This document shows, piece after piece, positions 24,246 through 32,888 of a DNA stretch of 64,000 nt. The notes beneath the pieces were generated by a model. It made no database searches and was not told the origin of the DNA. It was given only the letters and a program-made list of their open reading frames with translations. The stretch comes from Lentzea cavernae (GTDB taxonomy: Bacteria; Actinomycetota; Actinomycetes; Mycobacteriales; Pseudonocardiaceae). Position 1 is the first letter of the stretch; every line of letters starts with the position of its first letter. The DNA lies in contig NZ_BNAR01000004.1 in the NCBI RefSeq assembly GCF_014653695.1, forward strand, positions 700,645-764,644. Reading direction: 5' to 3'. Position numbers and translations under genes: made by a program.

Positions 24246-25093
24246 CAGCGCACCTCGCGGTGCACGAGGTCGACACCGTCACGGCGCAGCGCGTACCGCA
24301 GCGCGTCGGCCAGCGAGGCCTTGGTCATGATGTCGCCGAACTCGATGCCCAGCGCCACGATCGTCTGCGCGATCTGCGGGCGGATGCCGGAGACGATGCA
24401 CTCCGCGCCCATCAGCCGGGCCGCGACGACCGTCTTGAGGAGGTGCTGCGCGACCTGCGTGTCGACCGCGAAGACGCCGGTGATGTCGATGATGGCGTGC
24501 TCGGAACCGGTCTCGACCAGCGCCTCGAGCAGCTTCTCCATCACGACCTGGGTGCGCGCGGAGTCGAGCGTGCCGACCAGCGGCACCGCGAGCACGCCCT
24601 CCCAGATCTTCACGACCGGCGTGGTCAGCTCGAGCAGCTGCTCCGACTGCTCGCGGATGATCTCGTCACGGGCCCGCGCGTAGAACTCGAACGTCAGCAG
24701 GCCGAGCGCGTCCAGCAGCCCGGAGAACACCATGACCTGCCGGAAGAGCTCGGGGTCGTTCTCGTTCTCGGTGAGGGCGAACACCTCCCGCTTGAGGGAG
24801 AAGACGCTCGACGCCGTCTCCGACGGCGTGAAGCCCGCCCGAACCCTCGCCCGCGAGTACTCCTCGGTCAGCGACCGGATCTCGGCGAACTCGGGCGCAC
24901 CCGTGTCCTTGCCGTCGTTGCCGACCAGGGGCAGCAGAGCCGCGAAGAACTCCCTGAAGTCGGCCTCGAGCTCGGTCCTCGTCGCCCGCCCGCGCAGCAG
25001 GGACGCGACCTCCCCCACCCACCTGTCGATCAGGGAATCGGCGTTGGCGCGCAGCAGCTCGGTCAAGCGCTGGGCATCCCCTGCGTCGGTCAC
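24245..25093 (-). CDS. rsbR: RsbR-like stressosome protein (N-terminal sensor, C-terminal STAS)
   Basis: The 282-residue protein has an N-terminal helical RsbRD-type domain (1-150: DSLIDRWVGEVASLLRGR) and a C-terminal STAS domain starting at TTPVVKIWEGVLAVPLVG. Thr175 (PLVGTLDSAR) and Thr212 (FAVDTQVAQHLL) sit where Bacillus RsbRA carries its two phosphothreonines. The N-terminal domain has no recognised ligand motif, so the sensed signal is unknown. GTG at 25093 has GAGGAG upstream. It is the first gene of the operon; a promoter should lie in 25094-25170, but no clear -35/-10 is seen. Confidence 0.92.
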   Translation of the reverse strand: MTDAGDAQRLTELLRANADSLIDRWVGEVASLLRGRATRTELEADFREFFAALLPLVGNDGKDTGAPEFAEIRSLTEEYSRARVRAGFTPSETASSVFSLKREVFALTENENDPELFRQVMVFSGLLDALGLLTFEFYARARDEIIREQSEQLLELTTPVVKIWEGVLAVPLVGTLDSARTQVVMEKLLEALVETGSEHAIIDITGVFAVDTQVAQHLLKTVVAARLMGAECIVSGIRPQIAQTIVALGIEFGDIMTKASLADALRYALRRDGVDLVHREVR

Positions 25094-25420
25094 TCAAGTC
25101 TCCTCGGGCACTCTTACAGCTGACGAACAACGGTGAGGGCACCGCCGCTGTGCAGCAGGATGATGCGCCGACTGCTTGACGAGTGCACCTGCTGGCGTCG
25201 AAGCCTACAGGCGGCGATCTAGCTCCAACGCGGCGAGAGCGCGCACAGTTCGGGCTGGAACAGGGGGAACGTCACGACCTCGTTCCGCGCCAACGGGATC
25301 GGGCGGGGGCGGTCCGGACGCGACGGCGTCGGTGGTGTCCGACGCCACAGGCGCTGACGGCCGTGTGGGGCGGGCGTGTGGGGCGGGCGTGCGTGCGCGG
25401 GACGCGCGTGTGGGCCAGGC

Positions 25421-25546
25421 CGCGTGTGTGAGGCGGGCCGCGCGCGTGAGGCGGGCCGCGCGTGAGGCGGGCCGCGCGCGTGAGGCGGGCCGCGCGCGTG
25501 AGGCGGGCCGCGCGCGTGAGGCGGGCCGCGCGTGTGAGGCGGGCCG
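25421..25546. repeat. 18-bp GC-rich tandem repeat, seven core copies
   Basis: The core TGAGGCGGGCCG recurs at 25429, 25447, 25463, 25481, 25499, 25517 and 25535, spaced 18 bp except one 16-bp step. It is joined by CGCGCG linkers. Degenerate copies extend the array to about 25365-25660. The 16-bp unit breaks any reading frame, which argues against a coding repeat. Confidence 0.85.
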
Positions 25547-25906
25547 GGTGTGGGGCGGGCGTGTGTGCGCGGGACGCGCGCGTGGGCCGGGCCGCGTGTG
25601 TGGGGCGGACCGCGCGTGTGGGCCAGGCCGCGCGTGTGAGGCGGACCGCGTGTGTGAGACGACATCCCGTGCGCGCAAGAGCGGCCACGCACGCAACAAC
25701 AGCCGTGCGCTTGGCGAAGCCGTGCAGATGGCGAGCGCCGCGCGTGGCGGGTCCGGGAGCCGCGACCGTCATCGCCGCCCCGATGGACGCGTCTCGGGCA
25801 CCAACGGCCCCACCCAGCCGTCACCCCACCCGGCGAACAGGCCGGCGTCACCACCCGTCCTCCCCCACCGCTGGGCGACCCCCAGCCGAACCCCCGGCAG
25901 AGCAAC

Positions 25907-25931
25907 GCATATCCGGGAAGATCCCGGGTAC
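25907..25931 (+). promoter_or_regulatory. SigB-type promoter for catalase
   Basis: GCAT-N15-GGGTAC matches the actinomycete SigB consensus GNNT-N14-16-GGGTA(C/T) fully. A start about 7 nt downstream would give a ~27-nt leader containing GAGGAGG before GTG 25965. It sits beside the rsb regulatory operon. Confidence 0.65.
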
Positions 25932-25964
25932 AGCCTCCTCGACGTCTACGTCCGAGGAGGATCA

Positions 25965-28223
25965 GTGGCAACCCGCAAGCCCGGCAAGGTCGTCAAGGCC
26001 GCACTCGAGAAGGCGGCCGACAAGGTCACCGAGCTGGTGAACCCGCCCGTCCCGGGCGTTCCGAACAGCGAGCCGCCGTCGCTCGAGGAGCCGACGGACC
26101 CGCGTGGGCCGTTGCCCCCGAAGGCCGACCAGACGGGACCGGAGACGGTGTCGCCGACGGGCGCGCCGACCGGTGCCCCGAAGGTGGCCATGGGGCAGCA
26201 GGGCGAGTTCCTCACCACGTCGGCCGGTGCGCGGCTGTACGACACCGACCACTCGCTGAAAGCGGGTGAGCGCGGTCCGACGTTGCTGCAGGACCACCAC
26301 CTGCGCGAGAAGATCATGCACTTCGACCACGAGCGGATTCCGGAGCGCGTTGTCCACGCACGTGGCTATGGCGCTCACGGCACGTTCGTCGGGTACGGCA
26401 CGGGTGCGAACGTCTGCAAGGCGGCGTTCCTGGGCGACGGTGTCGAGACGCCCGTGTTCGTGCGGTTCTCGACGGTGCTGGGGTCGCGCGGGTCGGCGGA
26501 CACGGTGCGCGACACCCGCGGGTTCGCGACGAAGTTCTACACCCAGGAGGGCAACTTCGACCTCGTGGGCAACAACATCCCGGTCTTCTTCATCCAGGAC
26601 GGCATCAAGTTCCCGGACGTCATCCACGCCGGCAAGCCGCACCCGGACCGGGAGATCCCGCAGGCGCAGAGCGCGCACGACACGTTCTGGGACTTCGTCT
26701 CGACGCACACCGAGGCCACCCACCACGTCATGTGGAACATGTCCGACCGCGGCATCCCGCGCTCGTACCGGACGATGGAGGGCTTCGGCGTCCACACGTT
26801 CCGCCTGGTCAACGCCGAGGGTGAGACGGCGCTCGCGAAGTTCCACTGGAAGCCGAAGCTGGGCGTGCACTCCCTGGTGTGGGAGGAGGCGCAGATGCTC
26901 AACGGCATCGACCCGGACTTCCACCGCCGCGACCTCGCCGACGCCATCGAGTCCGGCGCGTTCCCGCAGTGGGAGCTGGGCCTGCAGCTCTTCCCCGACA
27001 CGCCGCGGCAGACCTTCGAGGGCATCGACCTGCTCGACCCGACGAAGATCGTGCCCGAGGAGCTCGCGCCGGTGCAGCCGGTGGGCATCCTGACCCTGAA
27101 CCGCAACACGATGAACTACTTCGCGGAGACCGAGCAGGTCGCGTTCCACCTCGGGAACCTGGTGCCGGGCATCGACGTCACCGACGACCCGCTGTTCCAG
27201 GCGAGGCTGTTCTCCTACCTCGACACGCAGCTGACGAGGCTCGCCGGCCCGAACTTCAACCAGATCCCGATCAACCGCCCGCACGTGCCGGTCAACGACA
27301 TGTTCCGCGACGGGTTCCACCAGCAGGCGGTGCACGCGGGCGTCGCGCCCTACCGGCCGAACACGCTCGACGGCGGCAACCCGTTCGTCGCGAAGGCGGA
27401 GGACCGGCCGTTCGTCGAGGTGGCGCAGCCGTTGCCGAAGTCGGCGAAGGTGCGGCAGTCGCCCGCGTCGTTCGCGGACCACTTCACGCAGCCGCGGCTG
27501 TTCTGGCTGAGCCTCACGCCGGTCGAGAAGGAACACGTCGTGCGCGCGTTCACGTTCGAGCTGGGCAAGGTCTACGAGCAGGCGATCAAGGAACGCCAGC
27601 TGCGGGTGCTGGCCAACGTCGACCCGACGTTGTGCGCCGAGGTGGCCAAGGGCCTCGGGCTTCCGGTGCCGGCCACCGAGGCGCGGCCGAGGAAGGTCAC
27701 GCCGAGTCCCGCCCTGTCGCAGATCGGGCAGGAGTGGCCCACGGACGGGCGCATGATCGGGATCGTGGTCGACCCCGCGAACCTCGACGGCGTGCGGACG
27801 GTCCGCGAGACGATCCTGGCGGGCGGCATGGTGCCGTTGCTCATCGCGCCGACCGGCGGGCCGATCGGGGACAGCGGCCTGGTCGCCCAGCGCACGTTCC
27901 TCACGGCGCGTTCGGTCGAGTTCGACGCGCTGCTGCTCGCGGGCAGCCCGCCTCCCGGCCCGGACGCCGTGCCCGCCCGTGACGCCAAGGCCGGCGCACC
28001 GGGTGACGCCGTCGACCCGCGCGTCGTGCTGATGGTCCAGGAGTGCTTCCGCCACGCCAAGGCCATCGGGGCGTGGGGTGCCGGTCGCGCCGCCGTCGAG
28101 GCGGCCGGGTGCACGGGTGCGGGCGTCGTGCTGGACGACGACGCCTCGAAGGTGCTCTCCGCGGCCACCGAACTGCTGGCCCTGCACCGGGTGTGGGACC
28201 GCTTCCCCGCGACGATCGCCTGA
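25965..28223 (+). CDS. katE: large-subunit monofunctional catalase (KatE/HPII type)
   Basis: The 752-residue clade 2 haem catalase has an N-terminal extension (1-80), a catalase core and a C-terminal flavodoxin/DJ-1-like domain (from about residue 600: RMIGIVVDPANLDG). Key residues are the distal His131 in RVVHARGYGAHG, the Asn in GNNIPVFFIQDG, and the proximal haem Tyr in LFSYLDTQLTRL (~417). It destroys hydrogen peroxide in the cytosol. GTG at 25965 has GAGGAGG 4 nt upstream. A SigB-type promoter precedes it, linking it to the rsb operon. The ankyrin gene follows 11 nt later. Confidence 0.95.
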   Translation: MATRKPGKVVKAALEKAADKVTELVNPPVPGVPNSEPPSLEEPTDPRGPLPPKADQTGPETVSPTGAPTGAPKVAMGQQGEFLTTSAGARLYDTDHSLKAGERGPTLLQDHHLREKIMHFDHERIPERVVHARGYGAHGTFVGYGTGANVCKAAFLGDGVETPVFVRFSTVLGSRGSADTVRDTRGFATKFYTQEGNFDLVGNNIPVFFIQDGIKFPDVIHAGKPHPDREIPQAQSAHDTFWDFVSTHTEATHHVMWNMSDRGIPRSYRTMEGFGVHTFRLVNAEGETALAKFHWKPKLGVHSLVWEEAQMLNGIDPDFHRRDLADAIESGAFPQWELGLQLFPDTPRQTFEGIDLLDPTKIVPEELAPVQPVGILTLNRNTMNYFAETEQVAFHLGNLVPGIDVTDDPLFQARLFSYLDTQLTRLAGPNFNQIPINRPHVPVNDMFRDGFHQQAVHAGVAPYRPNTLDGGNPFVAKAEDRPFVEVAQPLPKSAKVRQSPASFADHFTQPRLFWLSLTPVEKEHVVRAFTFELGKVYEQAIKERQLRVLANVDPTLCAEVAKGLGLPVPATEARPRKVTPSPALSQIGQEWPTDGRMIGIVVDPANLDGVRTVRETILAGGMVPLLIAPTGGPIGDSGLVAQRTFLTARSVEFDALLLAGSPPPGPDAVPARDAKAGAPGDAVDPRVVLMVQECFRHAKAIGAWGAGRAAVEAAGCTGAGVVLDDDASKVLSAATELLALHRVWDRFPATIA

Positions 28224-28234
28224 GGAGCCCGGCC

Positions 28235-28624
28235 GTGACGCTGACGGAGCAGGAGCTCACCTTCCTGCAGTCGATGTTCGACCTCGCCCGCGCCGGTGAC
28301 GCGGACGGGCTGGCCGAGGCGGTCGACGCGGGGATCCCGGTGAACCTCACCAACTCCTCCGGCGACTCCCTGCTGATCCTCGCCGCCTACCACTGCCACG
28401 CGGACACCGTGGCGGCGTTGCTGGAGCGGGGCGCCGACACCGGGCGCGTCAACGACCGGGGCCAGACAGCGCTCGGAGCGGCGGTCTTCCGCCGCTCCGA
28501 GCGGATCGTCGCGCTGTTGCTGGACGCCGGCGCGGACCCCGCCCTCGGGCCCAGGTCCGCGCTCGACGTGGCCCGCTACTTCGAGCTGACGCCGATGCTG
28601 GAGCTGCTCACCGCGCCCCGGTGA
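28235..28624 (+). CDS. ankyrin repeat protein, catalase-linked
   Basis: The 129-residue protein contains about three ankyrin repeats (for example GDSLLILAAYHCHADTVAALLERGAD and GQTALGAAVFRRSERIVALLLDAGAD). GTG at 28235 has GAGGAG from the catalase stop region upstream. Catalase-ankyrin gene pairs occur in other bacteria, where the ankyrin protein is needed for full catalase activity or protection. A scaffold role here is inferred from that arrangement and the 11-nt gap. Confidence 0.88.
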   Translation: MTLTEQELTFLQSMFDLARAGDADGLAEAVDAGIPVNLTNSSGDSLLILAAYHCHADTVAALLERGADTGRVNDRGQTALGAAVFRRSERIVALLLDAGADPALGPRSALDVARYFELTPMLELLTAPR

Positions 28625-28627
28625 GCC

Positions 28628-29764
28628 TCACGCGCCGGCATCGGCGGTCCGGCCGGGTTCGCCTCGGCGAGCCCTGACGGGCGTCTCCACTAGTTCGGCG
28701 TCGGTGTGCTGGGAGTCCTCGCGCAGTGGCGCGAGCCTCTCAGCCACACCGGGAACCGTCCCGTAGAGCCGTTCCACCCCGACGGCGACGTCCGGCCACG
28801 AGTGGCGGGCGTTCACCCTGTCGACGGCGGCGATCCCGCAGGCCGTCCGCAGCGTCTCGTCGTCGAGCACCTCTCGCAGCGCCCTGACCAGCTGCTTCAT
28901 CCCGCCCGGCGGGACCAGGACCCCGGTCACGTCGTCGATCACGGCGTCGGTGAGTCCGCCGACGGCGCTCGCGACGACCGGCGCGCCACACGCCATCGCC
29001 TCCAGCACCAACGGGCTCCACGACGTGCGGCGCGGTACGCACGCCACCACGTCCGCCGAACGCAACAACGCCGGCATGTCCTGCCGTGCGACCGGGCCCA
29101 CCAGGTGGGTCCGCTTCTCCACCCCGTGCCTGCGCGCCCACTGCGCGAGCCGGCTCGCGGCCGCACCCGCCACCACCAGCTCCACGTCCGGCAGCCGCGG
29201 CAGGGCCGCGACCAGGTCGGCGACGCCGTTGTCCGACAGGGGATCCACCGCCGTGACCACCCGGCGCAGCTTCGTGCGCCTGGCCACGACACCCAGCGGC
29301 TGGAACAGGCCGGTGTCGACCCCGCGTGCCACGACCTTGATCCGCGGCCGCGGCACACCGACGGCGGCGAGGTCGAGCATCTCCTCCTCCGCGCTCGCGA
29401 TGACGAGCGCGGATTCCTTGCCCACCAGGCGTTCTACCCCGTTGCGGTCGGTGGGGGCGACACCGTGGAACGACTGCACGACCGGCACGCCCGAGCGTTG
29501 CGCGGCCAGCAGTGCCGCGAGGCCGGACGGCAGGAAGTGGGCGTGCACCAGATCCGGTTTCTCCCGTTCCCACGCCGCGCGCAGGGCGTCGACGTGATCG
29601 CCCAGGTGCAGCTCGTCGCCGCCGGCACGCGGGGCAGGCACCCGGTGGCGGGGGCCGTGGACGGTCACCTGGTGACCCCGGCGCGTGAGTGCCTGCGCGA
29701 GGCTCGCGACGTGCGCCGCTCCCCAGCCGGGCGCGTCGTCCACCAGCACCATCGCGATCTTCAT
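28628..29764 (-). CDS. GT4 family glycosyltransferase
   Basis: The 378-residue GT-B glycosyltransferase has the N-terminal MKIAMVLVDDAPGWGAAHVA with a Gly-rich acceptor site. The C-terminal GT4 donor signature contains SWSPLVLEAMACGAPVVASA, with the expected Glu. It likely transfers a nucleotide sugar to a cell-surface or small-molecule acceptor; the substrate is unknown. ATG at 29764 is chosen over 29788 because the GT-B beta-strand begins there. It is single, convergent with the ankyrin gene at a 3-nt distance. Confidence 0.85.
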   Translation of the reverse strand: MKIAMVLVDDAPGWGAAHVASLAQALTRRGHQVTVHGPRHRVPAPRAGGDELHLGDHVDALRAAWEREKPDLVHAHFLPSGLAALLAAQRSGVPVVQSFHGVAPTDRNGVERLVGKESALVIASAEEEMLDLAAVGVPRPRIKVVARGVDTGLFQPLGVVARRTKLRRVVTAVDPLSDNGVADLVAALPRLPDVELVVAGAAASRLAQWARRHGVEKRTHLVGPVARQDMPALLRSADVVACVPRRTSWSPLVLEAMACGAPVVASAVGGLTDAVIDDVTGVLVPPGGMKQLVRALREVLDDETLRTACGIAAVDRVNARHSWPDVAVGVERLYGTVPGVAERLAPLREDSQHTDAELVETPVRARRGEPGRTADAGA

Positions 29765-29924
29765 GAGCTTTCGGTCAACAGGAAGCACAACAGAACCCCC
29801 GTCCGCACGGCATGACTGTGACGAAGGGCTACAGGCTTAACCCGGCTTCGAACGTAACTCGTGCGCGCGGGGGCTGCATGACGAGTCGGCCCCGGGCGAA
29901 CTGGGAGTCGCCGAGCGGCGAGCG

Positions 29925-30374
29925 CTACCGCCGCTCGTTGAGGATTCGCGTCTGCTCGCGCAGGACGGCGATCGTGCGCGTCACCCAGTCCCCGATGACG
30001 GCCTGCTCGGCGGGTGTGTAGCGCTCGGTCAGCCCGGCCATCGCCTCGGCCAGGCCGGAGAAGGCGTCTCCGAACGCACCGGGCACCGCGGTGATCACCA
30101 GCCGGCGGCGGTCCTCGGGGTCGGGCTCGCGCCGGGCCAGTCCTGCCCGCGCGAGCCGGTCGACCACGCCCGTGACCGCGCCGGGGGTCAGTCCGATCTC
30201 CTTGGCCAGCTCCCCCGCGGACACCGATCCGGCGCCCATGATCACGGCGAGCGCGCGCTGGTCGACCGCTGTCACGCCGAGGGTCGCGCCCACTGCCTCG
30301 TGGAACGCCACGACGGCGGTGCTGAGCTCACGTCCGGCATCTCGATCTTCCACGCCGGTCACTTTACCTCGCAC
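29925..30374 (-). CDS. MarR family transcriptional regulator
   Basis: The 149-residue winged-helix regulator contains SAGELAKEIGLTPGAVTGVVDRLARAGLARREPDPEDRRR in its DNA-binding part, with the typical DRR wing. GTG 30374 is annotated; GTGs at 30362 and 30353 are also possible. The gene is divergent from a small membrane protein gene. The shared 58-bp gap is packed with TTCAG/CTGAA dyads, so autoregulation and repression of the membrane protein gene are likely. Confidence 0.88.
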   Translation of the reverse strand: MRGKVTGVEDRDAGRELSTAVVAFHEAVGATLGVTAVDQRALAVIMGAGSVSAGELAKEIGLTPGAVTGVVDRLARAGLARREPDPEDRRRLVITAVPGAFGDAFSGLAEAMAGLTERYTPAEQAVIGDWVTRTIAVLREQTRILNERR

Positions 30375-30379
30375 GATAT

Positions 30380-30423
30380 TTCAGTATGCTGAACTAAATT
30401 GTTCAGTCGACTGAAGTGTTCAG
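30380..30423. promoter_or_regulatory. MarR operator cluster (two TTCAG-N4-CTGAA palindromes plus a half site)
   Basis: TTCAGTATGCTGAA (30380-30393) and TTCAGTCGACTGAA (30402-30415) are 14-bp palindromes with centres 22 bp apart, about two helical turns. A further TTCAG at 30419-30423 makes a third overlapping dyad with CTGAA at 30411. The site abuts both start regions. Confidence 0.75.
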
Positions 30424-30432
30424 GGGGATCCG

Positions 30433-30942
30433 ATGAGTGAGCTGAAGCTGGCGCTCGAGGTGCCGAGATGGACGTGGCAGTGCTACACGCGCCACCTCGG
30501 GCTGGTGGTGGGGCTGTCGCTGATCGCCTCGGCCCAGCGGCTGGTCGTCGTGAACTGGACGGGCGAGATCGACCCCGCGCTCGCGACGGCGTCCGAGGTC
30601 GTGGTGGTGGCGGCCCGCGTCCTGCTCGTCGTGCTGGTGTGGCGGATCGCCATGGCCGGTCGCACGATGCGCTCCGGGCGCGAGTTCGTGCGGCGGCACT
30701 GGGGCAGCCTGCTGTGGCAGGTCGTCTTCCTGGGTGCGGCGTTCGCCGTGTTCGAGGTGGTCGCCGAGCACCTGGTGTCGGCGCTGCTGCCGCCCTCGGC
30801 CCGGCAGACCTACCTGGCGGTGCTGCTGTTCGTGAAGAACCCCACGGTCATCGGGCTGACGTTCGTCTGGATGATCGGGGTCATCCGCCAGGTGTTCTCC
30901 GCGGAGGTCACGTCAGATCGGCCAGCCGTTCCACGTCGGTGA
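30433..30942 (+). CDS. small polytopic membrane protein under MarR control
   Basis: The 169-residue protein has about four hydrophobic segments (HLGLVVGLSLIASAQRLVVV, VVVVAARVLLVVLVWRIAMA, LLWQVVFLGAAFAVFEVVAE and NPTVIGLTFVWMIGVI). No family is recognised. AGGGGGA precedes ATG 30433. The position behind MarR-type operators suggests an export or membrane-stress role, which is speculative. Its 3' end overlaps the convergent trkA-like gene by 35 nt. Confidence 0.75.
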   Translation: MSELKLALEVPRWTWQCYTRHLGLVVGLSLIASAQRLVVVNWTGEIDPALATASEVVVVAARVLLVVLVWRIAMAGRTMRSGREFVRRHWGSLLWQVVFLGAAFAVFEVVAEHLVSALLPPSARQTYLAVLLFVKNPTVIGLTFVWMIGVIRQVFSAEVTSDRPAVPRR

Positions 30943-31570
30943 CCTTCCCGGCGACGATGAGCACGTCGCCGCGTTCGATCACGGTCTCGGCGGTGGCGTA
31001 GGTGAAGCCCTGGCCCAGGCGTTTGACGCCGACGACGGTGACACCGTACTTGCCGCGCAGCTTGCTCTGGCCGAGCGGCTTGCCGATCGCCTCCTTCGGC
31101 GGCCGGGCCTTGATCATGGCGTAGTCGTCCTCGAACTCGATGTAGTCCAGCATCTTGCCGGTGACGACGTGCGCCACGCGTTCGCCCATCTCGTGCTCGG
31201 GCAGCACGACGTGGTGGGCGCCGATGCGTTCGAGGATGCGGCCGTGCTCGCGGCTGATCGCCTTGGCCCAGATGTTGGTGATGCCGAAGTCGACCAGCAC
31301 GGCGGTGGTCAGGATGCTGGCCTCGAGGTTGGTGCCGATGCCGACGACCGCGCGCTCGAACTCGTCGACACCGAGCTGGCGCATGACCTCGGCGTCGGTG
31401 GTGTCGGCGACGACGGCGTGCGTGAGGTCGTCGGCGTAGCGCTGGACCAGCTTCGGGTCCGAGTCGATCGCCATGACCTCGACGCCCTGCGAGACCAGTT
31501 CGAGCGCGAGCGAGCTGCCGAAGCGGCCCAGCCCGAGCACGACTACGCGGTGTTCCTGCCTATCCGACAA
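30908..31570 (-). CDS. TrkA/KtrA-type potassium uptake regulatory subunit
   Basis: The 220-residue protein has an N-terminal RCK-N Rossmann domain (VVVLGLGRFGSSLALEL, with the acidic ribose-binding VMAIDSDP) and a C-terminal RCK-C domain (IKARPPKEAIGKPLGQSKLRGKYGVTVVGVKR). It forms the cytosolic gating ring of a TrkH/KtrB channel. TTG at 31570 has GGAG 8 nt upstream and overlaps the channel gene by 11 nt. Confidence 0.92.
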   Translation of the reverse strand: MSDRQEHRVVVLGLGRFGSSLALELVSQGVEVMAIDSDPKLVQRYADDLTHAVVADTTDAEVMRQLGVDEFERAVVGIGTNLEASILTTAVLVDFGITNIWAKAISREHGRILERIGAHHVVLPEHEMGERVAHVVTGKMLDYIEFEDDYAMIKARPPKEAIGKPLGQSKLRGKYGVTVVGVKRLGQGFTYATAETVIERGDVLIVAGKVTDVERLADLT

Positions 31571-32888
31571 TGGGTCGCTCCTCGGGTAGTTCGTAGCGCC
31601 GCCGGCGTTCCCGCAGGGCCAGGGCCGACACCAGGGTGATCGGCCCGACCCTGCCGATGAACATCAGCACGATGACGACCAGCTGTCCCGTGACGGACAG
31701 GTCTGCGGTGATGCCACTGGACAGGCCGACGCCACCGAACGCCGCCGTGGTCTCGAACAGGACGTCGTCCAGCCGGAACGAGCTCGTGGCCAGCAGGACG
31801 AGCGTCGCCGCCATCACGACACCCACCCCCAGCAACGCGACCGTGACGGCCTGGCGCTGCACCTCGGCGCTGATCCGGCGGCCCATGACGTGCACGCTGG
31901 GCTCCGCGCGGACCTCCGCCAGCAACACGTACGCGAGCAACGCGAACGTCGTCACCTTGATGCCGCCGGTGGTCCCGGCGCTGCCGCCGCCGATGAACAT
32001 CAGCACGTCCCCGGCGAGCATCGTGGCGGGCTGCAGCTGCGCGACGTCGACGGTGTTGAACCCGGCCGTGCCGAACATGACGCCGTGGAACAGCCCCACG
32101 AGCACCTTGTCACCGAAGCCGAAGGGCCCCAGCGTGCCCGCGCGCCCCCACTCGACGACCAGCACCACCAGCGTCCCGAACGCCATCAGCCCCAGGTACA
32201 CGGGCACCGTGATCCTGGTGTGCAACGACCACCGCTTCCGGCGGCGGCGCCGCAGCAGCTCGAACAGCACGGGGAACCCGAGTCCACCGAGGACCGCGAC
32301 CACGACGATCGGCAGGCACACCCAGGGATCCGTCGCGTACCGCACGAGGCTGTCCGGGTAGAGCGCCAGACCGACGCTGTTGAACGACGACACCGAGTGG
32401 AACACCCCGGAGTACAGCGCCCGCCCGAACGGCTCCCCGTACCCGAGCCAGAACCGCAGGGCCAGCACCACCGCCCCGACCGCCTCCACCACCAGGCTGA
32501 TCGCGACCACCCCGGCCACGACCGCGCGCACCTGCCCGAGGTTCAGCGTGTTCGTCTCAGTCTTCACCGTGAGCTGCAGGTGCAGCCCCAGCTTGTGCGA
32601 GACCAGCAGCGCCAGCACCGACGTGAGCGTCATGATGCCGAACCCGCCCACCTGCCACAGCACCAGCAGCACGACCTCGCCGAAGGTCGACCAGTGCGAC
32701 CCGGTGTCCACCACCGCGAGACCGGTCCCGCTGATGCCCGAGGCGGCGGTGAACAGCGCGTCCATGAACCCGGTCATCCGCCCCGACTCAGCCGACATCG
32801 GCAGCATGAGCAGCGCCGTGCCGGCCGCGGTGGCCGCCAGGAAGGCGAGTACGACGAGGCGGGCGGGGTGCCGCCACCCGGTGATCAC
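31560..32888 (-). CDS. TrkH/KtrB-type potassium transporter subunit
   Basis: The 442-residue channel has four M1-P-M2 repeats. The four filter regions are recognisable (ASGISGTGLAVVDTG, FHSVSSFNSVGL, MFGTAGFNTVDV, AFGGVGLSSGIT), each with the conserved glycine. It imports K+, coupled to Na+ or H+. GTG at 32888 starts at the first helix. It is co-transcribed with the downstream TrkA-like subunit. It lies just beyond the end of the NRPS operon on the same strand, separated by a hairpin, so it is probably a separate unit. Confidence 0.92.
   Translation of the reverse strand: MITGWRHPARLVVLAFLAATAAGTALLMLPMSAESGRMTGFMDALFTAASGISGTGLAVVDTGSHWSTFGEVVLLVLWQVGGFGIMTLTSVLALLVSHKLGLHLQLTVKTETNTLNLGQVRAVVAGVVAISLVVEAVGAVVLALRFWLGYGEPFGRALYSGVFHSVSSFNSVGLALYPDSLVRYATDPWVCLPIVVVAVLGGLGFPVLFELLRRRRRKRWSLHTRITVPVYLGLMAFGTLVVLVVEWGRAGTLGPFGFGDKVLVGLFHGVMFGTAGFNTVDVAQLQPATMLAGDVLMFIGGGSAGTTGGIKVTTFALLAYVLLAEVRAEPSVHVMGRRISAEVQRQAVTVALLGVGVVMAATLVLLATSSFRLDDVLFETTAAFGGVGLSSGITADLSVTGQLVVIVLMFIGRVGPITLVSALALRERRRRYELPEERPIVG

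Larger units (their letters stand above)
25094..25964. other. 871-bp intergenic region between rsbR and katE
   Basis: This region holds the rsbR leader, a GC-rich minisatellite and the catalase promoter. Frames on both strands are open because of GC composition but contain only Ala/Arg/Pro/His low-complexity sequence, so no gene is called. The plus frame continuous with catalase (from 25176) has no start-proximal features of a catalase. Confidence 0.7.

Noticed and set aside
25421..25546. Tandem repeat considered as a CRISPR array
   Set aside because: Units are contiguous with no unique spacers, the unit is only 18 bp, and no cas genes are present.
25176..25964. 263-residue upstream extension of the catalase frame
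   Set aside because: It runs through the minisatellite and contains only Ala/Gly/Arg repeats; GTG 25965 has GAGGAGG and a promoter at proper distance.
28628..29764. GT4 glycosyltransferase as part of the NRPS cluster (glycopeptide)
   Set aside because: It is separated from the cluster by MarR and potassium uptake units and by a change of direction, so no link is claimed.
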